Positions 8,275 through 18,107 are shown, counted from the first letter of the stretch. The stretch is DNA of 33,629 nt from Promethearchaeota archaeon (GCA_019894885.1 JAGXNP010000012.1:1-33629); one strand, 5' to 3'. Notes: generated from the letters alone by a model not told the origin. Made by a program: numbers and translations.

Positions 8275-8412
8275 AAAATCAACTCTTTTGAAAATTAATT
8301 ATCATTAGTGTATACTTAAATTTTTCTAAAAATATAAAATAGGGTGATTTTAGATAAATTTTTCCCGATTTATAATAATTAAATATAAAATGAAGAAAGT
8401 ATCTATTAAATC

Positions 8413-10323
8413 TTATTTTAGGAGTATAGTTTCTCGATTCTTAGGACTTTTAGTTGCTTTCCTTAATTTCTTATGAATCATCGTCGATAAACTCACGCAT
8501 TTACTCTCTTCACCGTGATTTGTTATGATAAGCTTAGGTTTGGGTTGAATTCGGCGTAGGAATTGAGATATTTGGCTGCGCGATGAATGACCGCTAAATC
8601 CTTCTAAAGTGAAAACATTCAAATTAAGTCGTACTAGTTGGGTTCTTCCCTTAGCGTTAGTATATTGAATTTCACGAAATCCTCGTTGAATTCTTGACCC
8701 TAAAGTACCATTTACTTGATAAGATACGAATATAAGAGAGTTGTTTTTATCTTCTGCGAGTGCTTTCAAATATTGTACCGAAGGACCACCAATGAGCATA
8801 CCACTCGTAGCTAAAATTATACAAGGTTCTCCCATAATGACATTGTCCCTTTCGTCGTGAGCTGAGATTGTAGTGAAAAAATCGCTCAAAAACGGATTTT
8901 TCCCTTGGTGTAATATCTTTTCTCTTAAGTCTAAACTAAGAAAATCGGGATTTGCAGTATGAATCGCTGTTGCCTCAGAAATCAATCCATCTAAAAAAAT
9001 AGGTACTTGTTCAATGATACCCTTCGTAATGAACTCTTCTAATACGATTATTAGCTCTTGTGCCCTTCCTACGGCTAACACAGGGATAAGCACCTTACCG
9101 CCTCGCTTAATTGTTGAAGTTAAAATTTGTCTAAGTTCTCGTTCGGAATCTTGCCTACTGGGAATCCGATCTTGTGGTCCGCCATAAGTTGACTCGATAA
9201 GTAAACTTTCTACCCGGGGGAACTTCACAGCGGCTTTTTCAAGCAACCTAGTCTTCTGATATTTAAAGTCTCCAGTATATACGAAATTATAGCCTCCTTT
9301 TCCGAAGTGGAGGTGAATTAGCGATGATCCTAATATATGCCCGGAATTATGAAGAGTTAATTTTATATCGGGAGCAATGTCAGTGACTTTTCCCCATGAG
9401 AGAGGTATAGTATGGAGTACAGCGCTTTTCACATCTCTCCTTGAGTAAGGCATTGGAATTCCCTCTTTTTCACAAATCTGGACGAAATCCAATTGTAACA
9501 TCGTTGACAGGTTGCGAGTTGGAAGAGTACAATAGACGGGACCTTTGTATCCATACTTATAGAGGTATGGAACCATACCACAATGATCTAAATGAGAATG
9601 TGAGATAATAACCGCATCTAAATCTCTTATAGAGAATTCGGGGATATCAAAATTAGGAAATTGATCGTTCTTGTTCCCCACATTCAAACCAACATCTAAA
9701 AGAATATTACTATCCCTCGTTTGCATTAAGATACAAGATCTTCCGACTTCTCTAAAACCGCCTAACGCAGTTAGACGTATATCCAATTCCTTGAACAGAG
9801 CAGGTCTGTGGATTCGTTTTCCAATATTAAGGAGGATATCTTTTTGATTTTGCCTTTCTTTGGTAAGCATTTGTCTAATTAAACTTATAGTTCTCGAGGC
9901 AAGAGGGGGAGTTCGGATGGTTTTTGGTTGCCAGAATGTATTCAGTCTAATCTCTTTTAGATTTACACCTTTCTTACCAATAACTAAACCCGGTTTTCCC
10001 GATTCTATAATGACTTCGCCACGTGTGTGATCAAATTCAATATTTGTAATTTCTGCTTCCTCACCAACCAAATTTTTAATGTATTCTTCAGTTTCAGAGG
10101 GATCTTTGCGTTCTTCTACATTCCATCGAAAAACCACTCTTTTTCGCATAGATTTAGCTAAATCCTTCAGAACCTCGGAACTTTCAATTACCTCAAGATT
10201 TGTATTCTCAGAGTAAACAGCTATTTCAGGGCCCTCAAATTCGATTTTTTTTACAATTATTTCAGGAGGGAGATATTGAATAATTTCTTCTTTAATTCTT
10301 TGTAGTTCGCTTTCGAAACTCAT
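8413..10323 (-). CDS. aCPSF1/FttA: KH-domain beta-CASP ribonuclease, transcription termination factor
   Basis: 636 aa, the full length expected for archaeal CPSF1. Residues 1-145 hold two KH-like domains with a GKKG loop at 116-119. The metallo-beta-lactamase domain follows with TALGGFREVGRSC and the zinc motif HSHLDH (H242, H244, D246, H247), then the beta-CASP insert and the C-terminal FSGHSSRSQ motif with a final conserved His in ITNHGEES. The enzyme cleaves U-rich 3' ends of nascent RNA and ends transcription in archaea, the counterpart of eukaryotic CPSF73. No frameshift or missing catalytic residue seen. The gene points away from purN across a 365-base gap and its TATA box is very close to the start codon. 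Confidence 0.97.
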   Translation of the reverse strand: MSFESELQRIKEEIIQYLPPEIIVKKIEFEGPEIAVYSENTNLEVIESSEVLKDLAKSMRKRVVFRWNVEERKDPSETEEYIKNLVGEEAEITNIEFDHTRGEVIIESGKPGLVIGKKGVNLKEIRLNTFWQPKTIRTPPLASRTISLIRQMLTKERQNQKDILLNIGKRIHRPALFKELDIRLTALGGFREVGRSCILMQTRDSNILLDVGLNVGNKNDQFPNFDIPEFSIRDLDAVIISHSHLDHCGMVPYLYKYGYKGPVYCTLPTRNLSTMLQLDFVQICEKEGIPMPYSRRDVKSAVLHTIPLSWGKVTDIAPDIKLTLHNSGHILGSSLIHLHFGKGGYNFVYTGDFKYQKTRLLEKAAVKFPRVESLLIESTYGGPQDRIPSRQDSERELRQILTSTIKRGGKVLIPVLAVGRAQELIIVLEEFITKGIIEQVPIFLDGLISEATAIHTANPDFLSLDLREKILHQGKNPFLSDFFTTISAHDERDNVIMGEPCIILATSGMLIGGPSVQYLKALAEDKNNSLIFVSYQVNGTLGSRIQRGFREIQYTNAKGRTQLVRLNLNVFTLEGFSGHSSRSQISQFLRRIQPKPKLIITNHGEESKCVSLSTMIHKKLRKATKSPKNRETILLK

Positions 10324-10688
10324 ATATTTTCAATTCTTTTATATAAAATTCTATTTATTGATTATAAAATGTAAAAGCTAATGAATTATGATTTATTTTA
10401 GAATTACGTGATCTTTAGATTGAATTAATTGAAATAAATTAATTTCAAACTCCTTTAAAATGATATATGCAGTTATTGTTATTCATTAAATGATGTTTTA
10501 GAACAAATAGAATAATTCTTAGATATTAATACAAATACCAGAGATTAAATTTAAGAACGAATTAATTCTAATTTCTATATACTATATAAATTAATCAAAT
10601 AAAAACATTTTCATTATAGATTGTGTTAAATTACACATCTATTTATTCATTAGGCAACTTTTTTTAATAAAGAGGATTAGAAAAATTT
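10324..10688. other. Divergent intergenic region between aCPSF1 and purN
   Basis: 365 AT-rich bases with no convincing gene. It contains the aCPSF1 TATA box near 10340 and, for purN, a TATA-like CTATATAAAT at 10582-10591, which would leave a leader of roughly 75-80 bases. AGAGGA at 10671-10676 is a possible but distant ribosome site for purN. No repeats noticed. Confidence 0.6.
10338..10347 (-). promoter_or_regulatory. TATA box of the aCPSF1 gene
   Basis: The palindromic TTTATATAAA has its centre about 20 bases upstream of the aCPSF1 ATG. Transcription would begin at or about the start codon, suggesting a leaderless mRNA. Confidence 0.5.
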
Positions 10689-11324
10689 ATGACAGACTTA
10701 AAAATAGGAGCTATCGCTAGTGGTTCGGGCTCTAATTTAGAGGCTATAATTAAAGCCTGTAAATTTGGTATCTTAAAAAATAAGGCAAGCGTAGAAATTC
10801 TGATATGCAACAAAGCGGGTGCATTTTGCATGGAGCGCGCAAAGAATCATAACATTCCCTATGAACTCATTGAGTCTAATAAGTATCTTCATCTTCCAAG
10901 GGAAGAATATGACAAAAAAATGATAGAAGTGTATCGAAGGTATAATTGCGAATTAATCGTTTTGGTAGGCTACATGAGATTAGTAAGCGGAACATTTATT
11001 AAAGCTTTTAATGGTAATGTCATAAATATTCATCCCGCGCTATTACCTTCATTTAAAGGGATGCACGCACATAGAGATGTGTTAGATTATGGAGTCAAAA
11101 TTTCTGGATGCTCTGTTCATTTCGTTGATGATCAATCGGATCACGGTCCAATAATTATCCAAAAATGCGTTCCTGTTTATGATACTGATACTGAAGATAC
11201 TTTAGGACCAAGAGTTTTAGAATGGGAGCATAAGATTTTCCCTAAAGCGATTGAGTTGTTTTGTGATAAAAGGTTGCATATCAAGGGAAGGCTTGTTATA
11301 ATTGATGGCGAATTTGAACTATAA
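10689..11324 (+). CDS. purN: Phosphoribosylglycinamide formyltransferase (GART)
   Basis: 211 aa, usual length. The Gly-rich start IGAIASGSGSNLEAI binds the phosphate of GAR. The catalytic residues align with those of E. coli PurN: N113 and H115 in NIHPALLPSF, and D151 in DHGPIIIQ, with the same 36-residue His-Asp spacing as in E. coli. It transfers the formyl group of 10-formyl-THF (or the organism's folate analogue) to GAR in the third step of purine synthesis. No other pur gene is adjacent. The C-terminus is complete. Downstream lies a structured inverted repeat, then the EF-2 paralogue. Confidence 0.95.
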   Translation: MTDLKIGAIASGSGSNLEAIIKACKFGILKNKASVEILICNKAGAFCMERAKNHNIPYELIESNKYLHLPREEYDKKMIEVYRRYNCELIVLVGYMRLVSGTFIKAFNGNVINIHPALLPSFKGMHAHRDVLDYGVKISGCSVHFVDDQSDHGPIIIQKCVPVYDTDTEDTLGPRVLEWEHKIFPKAIELFCDKRLHIKGRLVIIDGEFEL

Positions 11325-11342
11325 CTTATTTACACTTATCAT

Positions 11343-11444
11343 GCGGGAAATGATTTCGTTGAAAGCTCTGACCCAACTGAAAGTATGGTGGATTCCATAA
11401 CTTAATGAAGAAGATCTTGAGTAATGAGAATTTTCATTTCCCGC
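11343..11444 (+). ncRNA. Inverted-repeat element, possible structured RNA
   Basis: A perfect 11-bp inverted repeat, GCGGGAAATGA (11343-11353) and TCATTTCCCGC (11434-11444), encloses about 80 bases. Inside, AAGTATGG pairs with CCAT-A-ACTT (8 bp, one bulged A) around a six-base loop TGGATT, and TTTC/GAAA may form a small stem near 11354. It lies between the purN stop (11324) and the EF-2-like start (11536). It could be a separate small RNA, an mRNA leader element, or a DNA site. Strand is unproven; only weak TATA-like sequence lies upstream. It does not fold as a tRNA. Confidence 0.4.
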
Positions 11445-11535
11445 TCCTAATTTCATTAAATAATCCTAAAATTTTAATCAAATTATTCATGGTAAGTAAT
11501 ATATTATTAATGATTTTTTAGAGAATAAAGTGATC

Positions 11536-13725
11536 ATGCCCCGTAGAAAGGAGATTTCAGAAATACTGAATATGATGGAAAAAACCAAGAACATTAGAAA
11601 CATAGGATTAGTAGGTCATATCGATCACGGTAAAACAACACTTTCAGATTCGCTTCTGAGTGAAGCAGGGTTACTATCGCCAGATTTAGCTGGCGAGGCT
11701 CGTGCCTTAGATTATTTAGAGGAAGAACAAGCTCGTGGGATTACGATGAAATCTACTAATATTTCATTATACTACGAAAAATCACTTAAAGACCATGAAC
11801 CATTTCTAATAAACCTCGTCGATACACCTGGACATTTGGATTTTAGTGGAAAGGTAACTCGCGCTCTAAGATTAATAGACGGGGTTGTGGTAGTTGTTGA
11901 TGCTGTTGAGGAAATAATAACTCAATCAGAGACTGTGATTAAACAGGCTCTACAGGAAGGTGTAAAACCAGTCCTCTTTATTAACAAAATCGATCGTCTT
12001 ATCCGGGAATTAAAGCTAAGTGATGACCAAATAAGAACAAAATACTCTAGAATAATCAAGAATTTCAACACCCTTGTAAAACGATATGCTGACAAACCAT
12101 TTAAAAAGCAGTGGCAAGTATCTCCGGCAAAGGGAAATGTGGCATTTGGTTCCGCGCTTCACAAATGGGGTTTTACTTTGCATCTATTAGAAAATAACGA
12201 TCTAAAATTTTCTGATATTAGAACTCGTTATCATAAAGAAACTTACACAAAAGAGAGTTATGCTGATTTAGCAGTTTATTTTCCAATACATCACGCCATA
12301 TTAGAAATGGTAGTTGACCATCTCCCCAATCCTAAAGAAGCGCAAACTTACAGAATAGGAAAGATCTGGGAGGGAGATCTAGAGTCAGATATTGGAAAAG
12401 CTATGGTAAATTGTGATCCTAAAGGACCTACAATTATTTGTTTGAGCAAGGTACAATCAGATAAACACAATTTAATAGCAACGGGCAGAATATTTTCCGG
12501 AATGTGCTCGATGAAAGAAGATGTTTTCTTGGTAAGAGAAAACCATTATGATACAATCCGAAGGATAGCTCTATTTATGGGACAAAGAAGGGAACAAGTC
12601 GAACAAATACCTGTTGGTAACATTGTAGCAGTTGAAGGATTAAAGCAATTACAAAGCGGTGAGACACTAATCGACAAAGACTTTGCCAGTCTGATGGTTC
12701 CGTTTGAAGATGTTAAATATGTATCTACTCCTGTAGTAACCGTCTCAATCGAGCCGGAGTATTTACGAGAACTTGATAAAATGAAGGAACTAATTCAAAA
12801 CTTATTAATAGAGGACCCAAACCTTAAATTTGAAATCAACGAGGAAAACGGCGAATTCTTGCTTTCGGGAGTTGGACCGCTACATCTTGAAATCACAGCA
12901 AATGAAATAGAAAAACGAGGTATTAATGTTTCCATTTCGGAGCCACGTGCAGTGTTCAAAGAATCTTGTAAGTACGATTCTTCCCTTGTCACCGTAAAAT
13001 CGCAAAATAACAGGAATTCTCTTAAACTTAAAATTGAAAGAATAAAGGATAAGACTTCAAGGTTTTTACAAACTCATGATTTAATGGCAATTAAACCTAA
13101 AACGAGATTGAAAGAACTATTTGAGGAACATACAGAATTAACATTGGAGGAAATAGAAAACTTCTGGAGGTATTTTGAAGATGACAACTTGCTTTTTTAT
13201 AAAATGGATGAAGATCTTGCCCCCATTTATAAAGAAATAATAGAAGAAATCATTGGTAAGATTCTTTCAAACGGGTTTTTATGTGGTGAAAAAATTACTG
13301 GAATTAAAGTTAAAATTAAAGAATTAACCATCGATGAGCTTAACGAAGATAACGCTTTTACAGAATTATCCACATTGTTCTACGATGCTATTAAAAAAGC
13401 TTTGAATGAAGCTAAACTTATCCTACTCGAACCTATTTACCACACAATCATTCAATTGCCTCCCGATTACATAAAAATCACGCTTTCGTTACTTTCGAAG
13501 TATTCTGCGAAAATACTGAATGTTGATCAAGAAAAGGATTATCAAACAGTAATAGAAATACTTATTCCAGTAAGAAACTCGATAAAATTTGCTGAAAATA
13601 TCCGATCCAGCACATCGGGTAAAGCATTTTGGCAGAATGAGTTTCACTCCTTCATGGAAGTTCCTAGTCATGAAGCTAAGAAAATAATTAGCGACTTAAG
13701 ATTTAGTAAAGGTCTTTCATGGTAG
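11536..13725 (+). CDS. EF-2 paralogue (translational GTPase) lacking the diphthamide loop
   Basis: About 729 aa, the length of archaeal EF-2, starting MPRRKEISEILNMMEKTKNI as in true EF-2; an in-frame GTG at 11530 is less likely. GTPase motifs are intact: GHIDHGKTT (27-35), ARGITMKS, DTPGHLDFSG and NKIDRL. Domains II, III and V are recognisable (LLSGVGPLHLEI; VPQDY-like LPPDYIKITLSLL; IRSSTSGKAFWQNEF). The tip of domain IV is altered: where EF-2 normally has the conserved His modified to diphthamide (HxDAIHRGPAQ), residues 596-612 read LTIDELNEDNAFTEL, without that His. The SPNKHNR motif of EF-2 is also degraded (SQNNRNSLK). Such aEF-2 paralogues are known in some archaea, including Lokiarchaeota. 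It may be a ribosome-associated factor with a specialised role, rather than the main translocase. Confidence 0.9.
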   Translation: MPRRKEISEILNMMEKTKNIRNIGLVGHIDHGKTTLSDSLLSEAGLLSPDLAGEARALDYLEEEQARGITMKSTNISLYYEKSLKDHEPFLINLVDTPGHLDFSGKVTRALRLIDGVVVVVDAVEEIITQSETVIKQALQEGVKPVLFINKIDRLIRELKLSDDQIRTKYSRIIKNFNTLVKRYADKPFKKQWQVSPAKGNVAFGSALHKWGFTLHLLENNDLKFSDIRTRYHKETYTKESYADLAVYFPIHHAILEMVVDHLPNPKEAQTYRIGKIWEGDLESDIGKAMVNCDPKGPTIICLSKVQSDKHNLIATGRIFSGMCSMKEDVFLVRENHYDTIRRIALFMGQRREQVEQIPVGNIVAVEGLKQLQSGETLIDKDFASLMVPFEDVKYVSTPVVTVSIEPEYLRELDKMKELIQNLLIEDPNLKFEINEENGEFLLSGVGPLHLEITANEIEKRGINVSISEPRAVFKESCKYDSSLVTVKSQNNRNSLKLKIERIKDKTSRFLQTHDLMAIKPKTRLKELFEEHTELTLEEIENFWRYFEDDNLLFYKMDEDLAPIYKEIIEEIIGKILSNGFLCGEKITGIKVKIKELTIDELNEDNAFTELSTLFYDAIKKALNEAKLILLEPIYHTIIQLPPDYIKITLSLLSKYSAKILNVDQEKDYQTVIEILIPVRNSIKFAENIRSSTSGKAFWQNEFHSFMEVPSHEAKKIISDLRFSKGLSW

Positions 13726-13742
13726 AGATTAAAAAAAATAAA

Positions 13743-13813
13743 TGCGCCTGCCGGGAATTGAACCCGGGACACCAGGTTGGGAACCTGGTATAATACCACT
13801 TTACTACAAGCGC
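13743..13813 (-). tRNA. tRNA-Gly (anticodon CCC)
   Basis: On the minus strand: acceptor GCGCTTG/CAGGCGC (one T-G pair), anticodon arm CCAGG-TTCCCAA-CCTGG giving CCC, T arm CCGGG-TTCAATT-CCCGG, discriminator A at 13743. No intron, no encoded CCA. An AT-rich TATA-like stretch lies about 25 bases upstream (near 13835-13845). It faces the EF-2-like gene end to end, 17 bases from its stop. Confidence 0.93.
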
Positions 13814-14079
13814 AAAAAATTAATAAGTACTATTTATTAATTACGATTCGCAAATAAATTTTTTTTATTAATCTTCTTATTTTAGTGAAATTAATTTTCG
13901 TACTAAATTAACGAACAAGTCTCTTTTTTGAATATTTTTAAAATCTACTTTTCCTAGACTTACAATCAATGAGAATTTATTAGATTTTTCAACGAATTTT
14001 TAGTTGATGCTTCTTTGCATACAAATTCAGTTTTAAGGATATACTTCTTTGTTTATTTAAACTAATAATAATAGGGTTT

Positions 14080-16746
14080 ATGAGGTTGGTTTCAGGTAAG
14101 AAAAGTGGGCAAAAACCACTTGAGGTTACTGGCGATATTTACCAGACTATTATAAATGAAATTTTTGATACAATTGTAGAAATTGATTTAAACGGTAATT
14201 TTACTTATGTGAGTTCTCAAAGTTACCAAATGTTTGGATATAAACCTCACGAAGTCATTGGAAGAAAAGCTCTTCGTTTTATTCATCCTGACGATTTATT
14301 AAATGTAATAAATAAAATGAAAACGGCAATAGAAGATCAAAAGCATATATCATTTGAATACAGAGCAAAACACAAAAATGGCGGGTATATTCATGTTTTA
14401 GCTAAAGGAGGAATCATCAAACATGAAGGTATAACTAAATTAATAGTAGTAGTTCGAGATATTTCAGAAAAAAAAATTACAGAAGTGAAATTAAAAGATT
14501 CGGAACATCAATATCGTAGTATTATTGAATCCATGGGAGACCCAATACATGTAGTTAATTCAGATTTGAGAATTGTTCTAATAAATAATACATTAAAAGA
14601 ATGGGTAGACAGATTCAATATTAATCAAGATCTTCTTGCGAGAAAAATCTCTGGTGTCTTTCCTTTTTTACCAGAAAAAGTAATCGAAGAATATTATCAG
14701 GTTTTTGAAACGGGAATAACGCTGATAAGTGAAGAATTCACACAACTTAATGAAAAAGCAATTTACACAGAAGTAAGGAAAATACCAATTTTTATCGAAG
14801 GTAAAGTCGTCCAAATTGTAACTATTTTAAAAGATATTACAGATAGAAAGATTGCAGAAATAAAATTGAAGGAATCAGAAAAAGCATTTCGAAATATTAT
14901 TGAAAATACTAAGGATGCGATCGTTATAATAGATTTTGAGGGAAATTTATTATACTTCTCACCTCAGTTATCGAAGATGTTGAAAGGAAGAGAAATCAAC
15001 AAGAACAGTAGATTCTTTCAATATATTCATAAAGAGGATGTCAAGAAATTGATCACTTTTTATAAGACTGCACTTAAAGAGAAACACTTTCTTGATAGAC
15101 CTATTGAATTCAGAATATTACCTAAAGATGGAGATTATATTTGGATTTCGAGTTCCTCTAAAAACTATTATGACGATGAGGGAAATGTTATTGGGCTAAT
15201 TTCAACATTAAAAGATATTACTGATAAAAAAAATGCTGAGCGTAAGTTAGAGGAATCGGAACAAAAATATCGTCTTATTACGGAAGAATCTAACGATCTC
15301 ATAAGAGTCTTAAACGAAAAGTTTGAAATCGAATATGTAAACGAACTTTCTCTCAAAAATTTTTTAGGGTATACTAAGCAAGAACTATTAGGTAAAAACT
15401 CAATTCTTTTTAACCACCCTAATGATAATAAAAAAGTCCGACGCTTTATGCTCAAAATGTTTAAAGTTGGAGAAAACATGCATGAAACGAGGATAAAACA
15501 TAAAAATGGTAAGTGGGTGTGGTTTGAGAACAAGGCAAAAATGTTTACTGATGAAAAAGGTGATCATAAATACTTATTCATATCTCGAGATATTAGCGAG
15601 AGGAAAAAAACTGAAAAAGCTCTTAAAGAATCAGAAGAAAAATATCGAAGTTTATTTAAAAAATCTCCTAATGCTGTAGTTTTAACGAATGAAAGGGGAT
15701 TGATAATAGATATCAATTCATCAGCAGAAAGAATTCTTGGATATAAACGAGATGAGGTAATTGGGAGAAACTATGCGGAATTAAATATGGTTACTTATGA
15801 TCAGATCTCAACTTTTAAAAGAATATATAAAGATATTCTCAATGGCATTAAACCCAAACCTATTGAGCTACAAATAAAAAGAAAGAATGGTAGTAAATCA
15901 TGGATATCTTTTCAGATTTCAATGATTAAAATTGATAAGGAAATTATAATTGAATCGATTTGTCAAGATGTTACTAGTAAAAAAAAAGCTGAAAACCTCA
16001 TAGTCGAAGAAAATAAAAGATTAATGGAACTTAACAAAATAAAATCCGAATTTATCTCGAGAGCTTCCCACGAATTGAAAACTCCGATAACTTCAATATA
16101 TGGGGGATCTCAAATTTTATTGGAGTTATATAAAGATAAGATATCTTCAGATGCGATAGAATTTATAGAATTGATTAATAGAGGGGGAAAGAGAATAAAA
16201 CTTCTAATTGATAATTTACTTGATGCTTCAAGAATTGAATCTGATAAATTAAGATTAAATCTTCAAAATGAGGACCTAACAAAAATTGTACGTGATAGCA
16301 CGAATGAAATTCGATACTTAGCTAATAAACGAAATCTTATCATAGAGCAAGACTTACCTGAAACGGTAAATATTTTAGTAGATAAAATTAGAATAGAACA
16401 AGTTATCACTAATCTCATCTCAAATGCGATTAAAAATACTCCAAGGAAAGGGATTTTATCGATAGTTTTAGAAGATAAATCCGATAGTGTTTTATTTAAA
16501 GTAACGGATTCGGGTATAGGATTGACGGAAAAAGAAATGGATAAACTATTCAAGAAATTTGGAAAGATAGAACGAGTTGGTCCCAAAATGGATATTGACA
16601 TCGAAGGTTCAGGTCTAGGTTTGTATATTTCAAAAGAAATAATGGATCTACACGGAGGAAACATTTGGGTTGAATCTGAGGGCAGAAATAAAGGATCAAC
16701 ATTCTATTTCAAGTTATTTAAGAAGCAAGCTATAGAATATACTTAG
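14080..16746 (+). CDS. Soluble sensor histidine kinase with five PAS domains
   Basis: 888 aa, no membrane segment, so a cytosolic sensor. Five PAS-like domains in tandem (about 20-135, 145-260, 270-390, 400-515, 525-645) each end in a DIT/DIS-type PAC motif followed by KLKESE-like linkers. HisKA follows with the phospho-accepting H664 in SRASHELKTPITS. The ATPase has the N box (NLISNAIKNTP), G1 (DSGIGL), F box (FKKFG) and G2 (GSGLGLYISKEI). It ends after the catalytic domain, without a receiver. PAS1 opens with IFDTIVEIDLNGNFTYVSSQ. No response regulator is adjacent, so its partner is elsewhere. The ligand or redox signal cannot be read. Confidence 0.93.
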   Translation: MRLVSGKKSGQKPLEVTGDIYQTIINEIFDTIVEIDLNGNFTYVSSQSYQMFGYKPHEVIGRKALRFIHPDDLLNVINKMKTAIEDQKHISFEYRAKHKNGGYIHVLAKGGIIKHEGITKLIVVVRDISEKKITEVKLKDSEHQYRSIIESMGDPIHVVNSDLRIVLINNTLKEWVDRFNINQDLLARKISGVFPFLPEKVIEEYYQVFETGITLISEEFTQLNEKAIYTEVRKIPIFIEGKVVQIVTILKDITDRKIAEIKLKESEKAFRNIIENTKDAIVIIDFEGNLLYFSPQLSKMLKGREINKNSRFFQYIHKEDVKKLITFYKTALKEKHFLDRPIEFRILPKDGDYIWISSSSKNYYDDEGNVIGLISTLKDITDKKNAERKLEESEQKYRLITEESNDLIRVLNEKFEIEYVNELSLKNFLGYTKQELLGKNSILFNHPNDNKKVRRFMLKMFKVGENMHETRIKHKNGKWVWFENKAKMFTDEKGDHKYLFISRDISERKKTEKALKESEEKYRSLFKKSPNAVVLTNERGLIIDINSSAERILGYKRDEVIGRNYAELNMVTYDQISTFKRIYKDILNGIKPKPIELQIKRKNGSKSWISFQISMIKIDKEIIIESICQDVTSKKKAENLIVEENKRLMELNKIKSEFISRASHELKTPITSIYGGSQILLELYKDKISSDAIEFIELINRGGKRIKLLIDNLLDASRIESDKLRLNLQNEDLTKIVRDSTNEIRYLANKRNLIIEQDLPETVNILVDKIRIEQVITNLISNAIKNTPRKGILSIVLEDKSDSVLFKVTDSGIGLTEKEMDKLFKKFGKIERVGPKMDIDIEGSGLGLYISKEIMDLHGGNIWVESEGRNKGSTFYFKLFKKQAIEYT

Positions 16747-16831
16747 TTTTTTTGGGATTTTTATTTACTTACTTTTTTTTTATGTGATATATTGATAAAA
16801 TTTTAATTTTCTTGCTTTTATCTAGAATGTT

Positions 16832-17506
16832 ATGAGCGTTGAGAAACTATATTATCAAAAAAATATATATATTGATAATACTAATGCATTGATTATTGTT
16901 GATATGCAAAATGATTTTATGCCGGGTGGGGCTTTACCTGTCAATGAGGGCGATCAAATAATTGATATTATAAATCAAATCTCTGAAATTTTTAAAAAAA
17001 ATAATGGAAAGATCATATTGACACAGGATTGGCATCCCAAAAATCATAAATCGTTTGCTAGTAGCTATAATAATAAAAATCCAGGTGATGAATATCAATC
17101 TAATGGTATTGGTCCCGTATTATGGCCAGATCACTGTATACAAGGAACAAAAGGAGCACAGTTTCATGATAAATTGAAAATTGATCTCGCACACACCATA
17201 ATCCGTAAAGGTTATAATCCTGAGGTAGATAGTTATTCAGGCTTTATTGAAAATGATAAAAAATCTGAAACTGGACTTAAAGGTTACCTTACTTCCCTGA
17301 AGATTAAAAGAATTTTTATTTGTGGATTAGCTCTGGACTATTGTTGTTATTTTACTGCTTTAGATGGAATACATTTTGGTTTCGAGGTCTATTTTTTAGT
17401 AAATTTAACTAGAGGTATAGATTTACCTCCTGGAAACATATCTAAATCTCTCCAACACATGAAGGAGGAAGGAATTAAGTTTGCTACTAAAGATAATTTA
17501 ATCTAA
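16832..17506 (+). CDS. pncA: Nicotinamidase (isochorismatase-like cysteine hydrolase)
   Basis: 224 aa. Catalytic triad visible: D24 (VDMQNDF), K126 (IIRKGYNP) and C171 (LALDYCC). The metal site is D66, H68, H72 (QDWHPKNH). These are the nicotinamidase signatures, and the NPEVDSYSGF segment fits. It converts nicotinamide to nicotinate for NAD salvage. The N-terminal 15 residues are an extra polar extension. It may be transcribed with the phosphatase gene 110 bases downstream, but a T-rich stretch at about 17555-17570 makes a separate transcript likely. Confidence 0.88.
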   Translation: MSVEKLYYQKNIYIDNTNALIIVDMQNDFMPGGALPVNEGDQIIDIINQISEIFKKNNGKIILTQDWHPKNHKSFASSYNNKNPGDEYQSNGIGPVLWPDHCIQGTKGAQFHDKLKIDLAHTIIRKGYNPEVDSYSGFIENDKKSETGLKGYLTSLKIKRIFICGLALDYCCYFTALDGIHFGFEVYFLVNLTRGIDLPPGNISKSLQHMKEEGIKFATKDNLI

Positions 17507-17616
17507 GACAAGATTACTTAATGTTCTCCTAAATTTGCATGAATTTATTGAATTTTTTTCTTGTCCGGACCATTCCAAAAACTAATTATTAAGAAAAAGA
17601 ATTTTCTAAAGTATCG

Positions 17617-18102
17617 ATGACTTATAAACATAACCGCTTTCCTTATACGAAAATTCTTGCCGTTTGCAGCGTTAACACTGCAAGAAGTAGGATGTCTGAA
17701 GGTTTTCTCAGAGATTTCTTTTCCCGTAATGCAATGAATGTTTCTGTATCTTCCGGTGGTATCGCTTCAAACGCTAGAGATGGGATGCTCATCTCTTTAG
17801 ATGCGAAATTAGTTATGAAGGAAATTGGCATTCCTCTTTCAGATGACTCTCTCTCAATTGACTTAAAAAAACATCCTGAATTGATTCAAGAAGCTGACTT
17901 AATTCTCGCCTTAACGGACAAACATAAAGAAGAAATCTATGATCATTTTGAGTTAGAGAACAAGGCTATATTTACATTAAGGGAATTTGCTGGAAAGAGT
18001 GGCGATATTGATGATCCTTCAATGAAAGGCCTTGAAGGTTTTCGAAAAGCACGTGATGAGATAATAAATTGTATTAATGAAGGAATGAAAAAGTTTGAGT
18101 GA
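17617..18102 (+). CDS. Low-molecular-weight protein tyrosine phosphatase / arsenate-reductase-like
   Basis: 161 aa, usual family length. The phosphate loop CSVNTARS (C17-R23-S24) gives the C-X5-R-S motif of LMW-PTP, and the general acid is in the expected DIDDPSMKG segment. The core differs from typical LMW-PTP (CxGNxCRSP) and could equally be an ArsC-like or tRNA-dependent enzyme; the substrate is uncertain. Its stop is followed after 5 bases by the ATG of the UppP-like gene, so the two are probably co-transcribed and might act on linked phosphate chemistry. Confidence 0.78.
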   Translation: MTYKHNRFPYTKILAVCSVNTARSRMSEGFLRDFFSRNAMNVSVSSGGIASNARDGMLISLDAKLVMKEIGIPLSDDSLSIDLKKHPELIQEADLILALTDKHKEEIYDHFELENKAIFTLREFAGKSGDIDDPSMKGLEGFRKARDEIINCINEGMKKFE

Positions 18103-18107
18103 TTTAA

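Noticed and set aside
11343-11444. Box C/D guide RNA reading of the inverted repeat
   Set aside because: CTGA and ATGA-like sequences occur, but no proper box D next to the closing stem and no matching C'.
15168-15533. 121-residue minus-strand frame in the histidine kinase gene
   Set aside because: Shadow of the PAS region; no independent start signal or domain.
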